Source: Xylophilus sp.
GTDB taxonomy: Bacteria; Pseudomonadota; Gammaproteobacteria; Burkholderiales; Burkholderiaceae_C
DNA length: 64,000 nucleotides
Reading direction: 5' to 3'
Assembly: GCA_009914555.1 (NCBI GenBank)
Contig: WNDY01000001.1
Coordinates: forward strand, 186,001-250,000
The position numbers were made by a program, and so were the translations under genes. The notes below the pieces were generated by a model. The model saw nothing but the letters and a program-made list of their open reading frames with translations, made no database searches and had not been told where the DNA came from. Shown here piece after piece: positions 61,712-64,000 of this stretch (position 1 is the first letter of the stretch; the number at the start of each line of letters is the position of its first letter).

Positions 61712-64000
61712 TCAGTAGCGCAGCACGGCGGTCAGTGCCGCCGAGCGGCCGGGGCCGGGCACACCCATGAAGTAGTGCACCTTGGTGTAGTAGAGCTTGT
61801 CGAACAGGTTCTGGATGTTCAGGCGCAGGCTGAGCTTCTCGTTGACCTTCCACTCGGCCTGCGCGTCGAACCGCCAGTAGGCCGGAGCGAAGCCGTCCCG
61901 GTCGCAGGCCGTGCCGTAGCGCTTGTCCACGAAGTACGCCCCGCCGCCGGCCGACCAGCCGCCGCCGAGGCGGTAGGTGCTCCAGAGGCTGAAGGAATGG
62001 CGCGGCGTGTCGGCCAAGGGCTTGCCCACGTTGCTGTCGTTGTAGGCGCCTCGCGTGATCTCGCTGTCGAGGTAGGTGTAGCCGGCGAACACCTTCCATG
62101 CCGGCACGATGGCGCCCGCGGCGCCCCGCTCGAAGCCGCGCACGCGGCTGCGTCCCACCTGCTCGGACGTGGTCGCGTCGACCTGCACCGTCGCGTTCTT
62201 GCGGTCGGTGGTGAAGACCGCGCCGGTGAGGGACAGCTTCTCGTCGAGCACGTCCCACTTGGTCCCGATCTCGTAGGTGACGCTGCGCTCCGGCTCGAGC
62301 GCGCGGTTGCTCGCGCTGACCTTGTCGTAGTCGCTGGTGCCGAGCGCGGCCGGCGTCGATGCGCTGGCGACGCTGGCGTAGATGCTCGCGTTGCGCGCGG
62401 GCTTGTAGATCACGCCGGCCTGGTAGTTGAGGAAGTCGTCGCTCTGCTGCGCGATCGGCCCCGTCAGGTTTGCGCTGCGCGTGCGGTAGCTGTCCCAGCG
62501 CAGCCCGGCGTTGACCAGCCACTGCTCGGTGAGCTTCATGGTGTCGAAGACGTAGGCGGCCTTCGTCTCGGTGCGGTAGAAGGTGGGATTGTTGTTGCGC
62601 GCGACCGTCCCGCTCCAGGCGTCATAGGGATTCGGGCTGGAGAGGCTGGTGCAGTCGTACGATGCGAAGAGCGAGGGATAGGCCGCGCACTGCGGCTCGG
62701 AGCCGGACTGGACCGCGGCGCTCGCATTGCTGCTGCTCACCGTCCAGCCGTCCACGGTCCAGCGCTCGCGGCTGAATTCCAGGCCCGCGTCGATGCTGTG
62801 GTTCACCGCGCCGGTGCGGAACTCGCCGGAGACGTCGGTCTGGTTGGCCTGCGTGTCGGTGCGGGTCCACTGCGACTTGGCCTGGCGGAACACCGTGCCC
62901 TGGAGCGTTCCTGCCAGGTTGACCTCCGCGTACAGCGGCGATGCGCCGTTGGGCGCGGTGGCGAGGTAGCTGTTGATCGAGCGGCCGCTGCGCGTCATGT
63001 TGCGCACGGTCCAGCCCGCGCCCAGGTCGTGCTCGATGGCCAGCGTGCCGATGTCGGTGCGCGTGCTGCGGAAGTCCCGGTCCTTCAGGCCGTAGAACGC
63101 ATGGCGGTCGGCCTGCCGGCTCGGCGCGCCGGTCGTGGGGTCGATCGGGATGCCGTAGTCGGGCATGCCCCGGTCTTCCAGGTGGTAGTAGTTGAGCGTG
63201 ACCCGCGTGGGCGTGCCCAGGCCCAGCGCCAGCGAGGGCGCGAAGCCGAACTTGTTGTAGTCCACCGTGCGGTCGCGGCCGGCCACATGGCCCTTGTCAC
63301 CCAGCACGTTGAGCCGCAGCGCGGCGGTGGGCGAGAGCGCCCAGTTGCCGTCGAGCGTGGCGCGCCCGCTGCTGGACGAGGCGGCCGTCAGCTCGCCGAC
63401 GGCGAAGTTCTCGCGGCGCGGCTGCTTGCTCACCATGTTGATGCTTCCGCCGCCGCCGCCGCGCCCGTAGTAGGCCGAATCGGGCCCCTTGAACACCTCG
63501 ATCTGTTCGAGGTTGAAGACTTCGCGCGTCTGCGCCCCGATGTCGCGCATGCCGTCGACCAGCATGTTGGACGTCGAGTTGAAGCCCCGGATGACCGGGC
63601 GGTCGGCCAGCGGCACGCCGCCCTCGCCGGCTGCGAAGGTGATGCCCGACGTGGTGCGCAGCACGTCCTGCAGCGAGGTCGAGCCGGTGTCCTCAATGAC
63701 CTGCCGCGGCACGACCGACACGGTGCGCGGCGTGTCGCGCAGCTCGGCCGTGAATTTGGGCGAGGCGGCGGCCACCGGCTGGTAGCTCTCCTGCGGCGCC
63801 GCGGCCACCACCGTGACCGGCGCCAGCGTGGGCGCGTCCGCGCCCGGGGCGGCGGCGCTGCGCCCGGCCGCAGGCCGCGACGCGACGGAAAGCTCGCCGC
63901 GCGGCCCGGCCACCAGGACCAGGTCCGTTCCCGCGAGCGCCCGCTGTATCGCCTGCTCGGCCGTGAAGCGGCCGCGCACCGCGCCGGCCGTGCGGCCCCG
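61712..64000 (-). CDS. TonB-dependent siderophore receptor with STN domain, 5' end outside the window
   Basis: More than 760 residues are present. The visible N-terminus ([19 protein letters not shown]) is the second half of an STN signalling domain, which points to FecA/FpvA-type regulation through a FecR/sigma pair not seen here. Then come a plug domain ([74 protein letters not shown]) and a 22-strand barrel ending in LTAVLRY with a C-terminal aromatic. It imports a ferric siderophore. The start codon and signal peptide lie to the right of the window. Confidence 0.93.
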   Translation of the reverse strand, partial: RGRTAGAVRGRFTAEQAIQRALAGTDLVLVAGPRGELSVASRPAAGRSAAAPGADAPTLAPVTVVAAAPQESYQPVAAASPKFTAELRDTPRTVSVVPRQVIEDTGSTSLQDVLRTTSGITFAAGEGGVPLADRPVIRGFNSTSNMLVDGMRDIGAQTREVFNLEQIEVFKGPDSAYYGRGGGGGSINMVSKQPRRENFAVGELTAASSSSGRATLDGNWALSPTAALRLNVLGDKGHVAGRDRTVDYNKFGFAPSLALGLGTPTRVTLNYYHLEDRGMPDYGIPIDPTTGAPSRQADRHAFYGLKDRDFRSTRTDIGTLAIEHDLGAGWTVRNMTRSGRSINSYLATAPNGASPLYAEVNLAGTLQGTVFRQAKSQWTRTDTQANQTDVSGEFRTGAVNHSIDAGLEFSRERWTVDGWTVSSSNASAAVQSGSEPQCAAYPSLFASYDCTSLSSPNPYDAWSGTVARNNNPTFYRTETKAAYVFDTMKLTEQWLVNAGLRWDSYRTRSANLTGPIAQQSDDFLNYQAGVIYKPARNASIYASVASASTPAALGTSDYDKVSASNRALEPERSVTYEIGTKWDVLDEKLSLTGAVFTTDRKNATVQVDATTSEQVGRSRVRGFERGAAGAIVPAWKVFAGYTYLDSEITRGAYNDSNVGKPLADTPRHSFSLWSTYRLGGGWSAGGGAYFVDKRYGTACDRDGFAPAYWRFDAQAEWKVNEKLSLRLNIQNLFDKLYYTKVHYFMGVPGPGRSAALTAVLRY

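Noticed and set aside
1..64000. CRISPR arrays, tRNA or rRNA genes, insertion sequences and prophage genes
   Set aside because: No regularly spaced direct repeats, cloverleaf-like sequences, transposase motifs or phage structural genes were seen on reading both strands; a tRNA scan and IS search would settle it.

Overview
This is a very GC-rich window (roughly 70% G+C by eye) from a betaproteobacterium of the order Burkholderiales, most likely family Comamonadaceae (a Variovorax, Xenophilus or Ramlibacter-like organism). Pointers are the many Bug-type tripartite-tricarboxylate solute-binding proteins, a nap operon that runs straight into ccm genes, a DUF1840 protein, and the mnmG-rsmG-lysE-parA-hydrolase-parB block. 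No rRNA, tRNA, CRISPR array, phage or insertion sequence was seen.

Layout. 1-6433 (minus): napEDABC followed by ccmABCDE, periplasmic nitrate reductase plus haem export for c-type cytochromes; the last gene, ccmE, is cut by the window edge. 6434-6769: a divergent control region with three FNR/DNR-like boxes, then a hemerythrin-type protein (plus). 7475-12102: an Old Yellow Enzyme, a taurine-type ABC importer (tauABC) and a glutathione S-transferase. 12372-18618: an origin-proximal housekeeping block (mnmG, rsmG, lysE-type exporter, parA, parB) with five parS-like sites spread over 10161-17128. 18632-22676: a methyltransferase, a damaged peptidoglycan-binding gene, a DUF937 protein, an orphan sulfonate-binding protein and a LysR regulator. 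22745-27192: alpha-ketoglutarate semialdehyde dehydrogenase, a ThDP enzyme and a LysR regulator. 27264-38620: a GntR-controlled catabolic island with two Bug proteins facing a long plus-strand gene run (PhyH dioxygenase, alcohol dehydrogenase, MetX-like hydrolase, RraA-like aldolase interrupted by an amber codon, Ldh-type dehydrogenase, galactarate dehydratase, 2-hydroxyacid dehydrogenase, hydrolase). 38617-43073: hydrolase, panE-like gene and a QseBC-like two-component system with a YgiW-family protein. 43086-52158: a decaying region with small conserved genes (DUF1840, tag), a flavoprotein dehydrogenase complex whose cytochrome subunit is truncated, and several gene remnants (HD-family chimera, isochorismatase, arginase, Bug protein). 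51865-54397: catC, catB and a catR-type regulator. 54430-59612: LysR regulator, arabonate-dehydratase-like enzyme, MFS carrier and keto-deoxy-sugar-acid dehydratase. 59699-64000: siderophore uptake genes (small membrane protein, PiuC hydroxylase, PepSY protein, TonB-dependent receptor running off the end).

How the parts work together. Nap and Ccm form one respiratory unit, since NapB and NapC need exported haem. The arabonate dehydratase, the keto-deoxy-arabonate dehydratase and the distant semialdehyde dehydrogenase would together turn pentonic acids into 2-oxoglutarate; galactarate dehydratase and the DapA-like enzyme could feed the same last step. CatB and CatC belong to the catechol ortho-cleavage pathway, although catA is not present.

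The most unusual signal is a dispersed, degenerate intergenic element of about 61-67 bp with GGGGTATR at one end and often GGGAGTATG at the other. Eight copies and one half-copy lie against gene ends and often supply the stop codons of flanking genes. I do not recognise it as a named repeat family. Also notable are the parS cluster, two independent apparent Glu-to-amber changes, and a run of truncated or chimeric genes between 43.9 and 51.8 kb.
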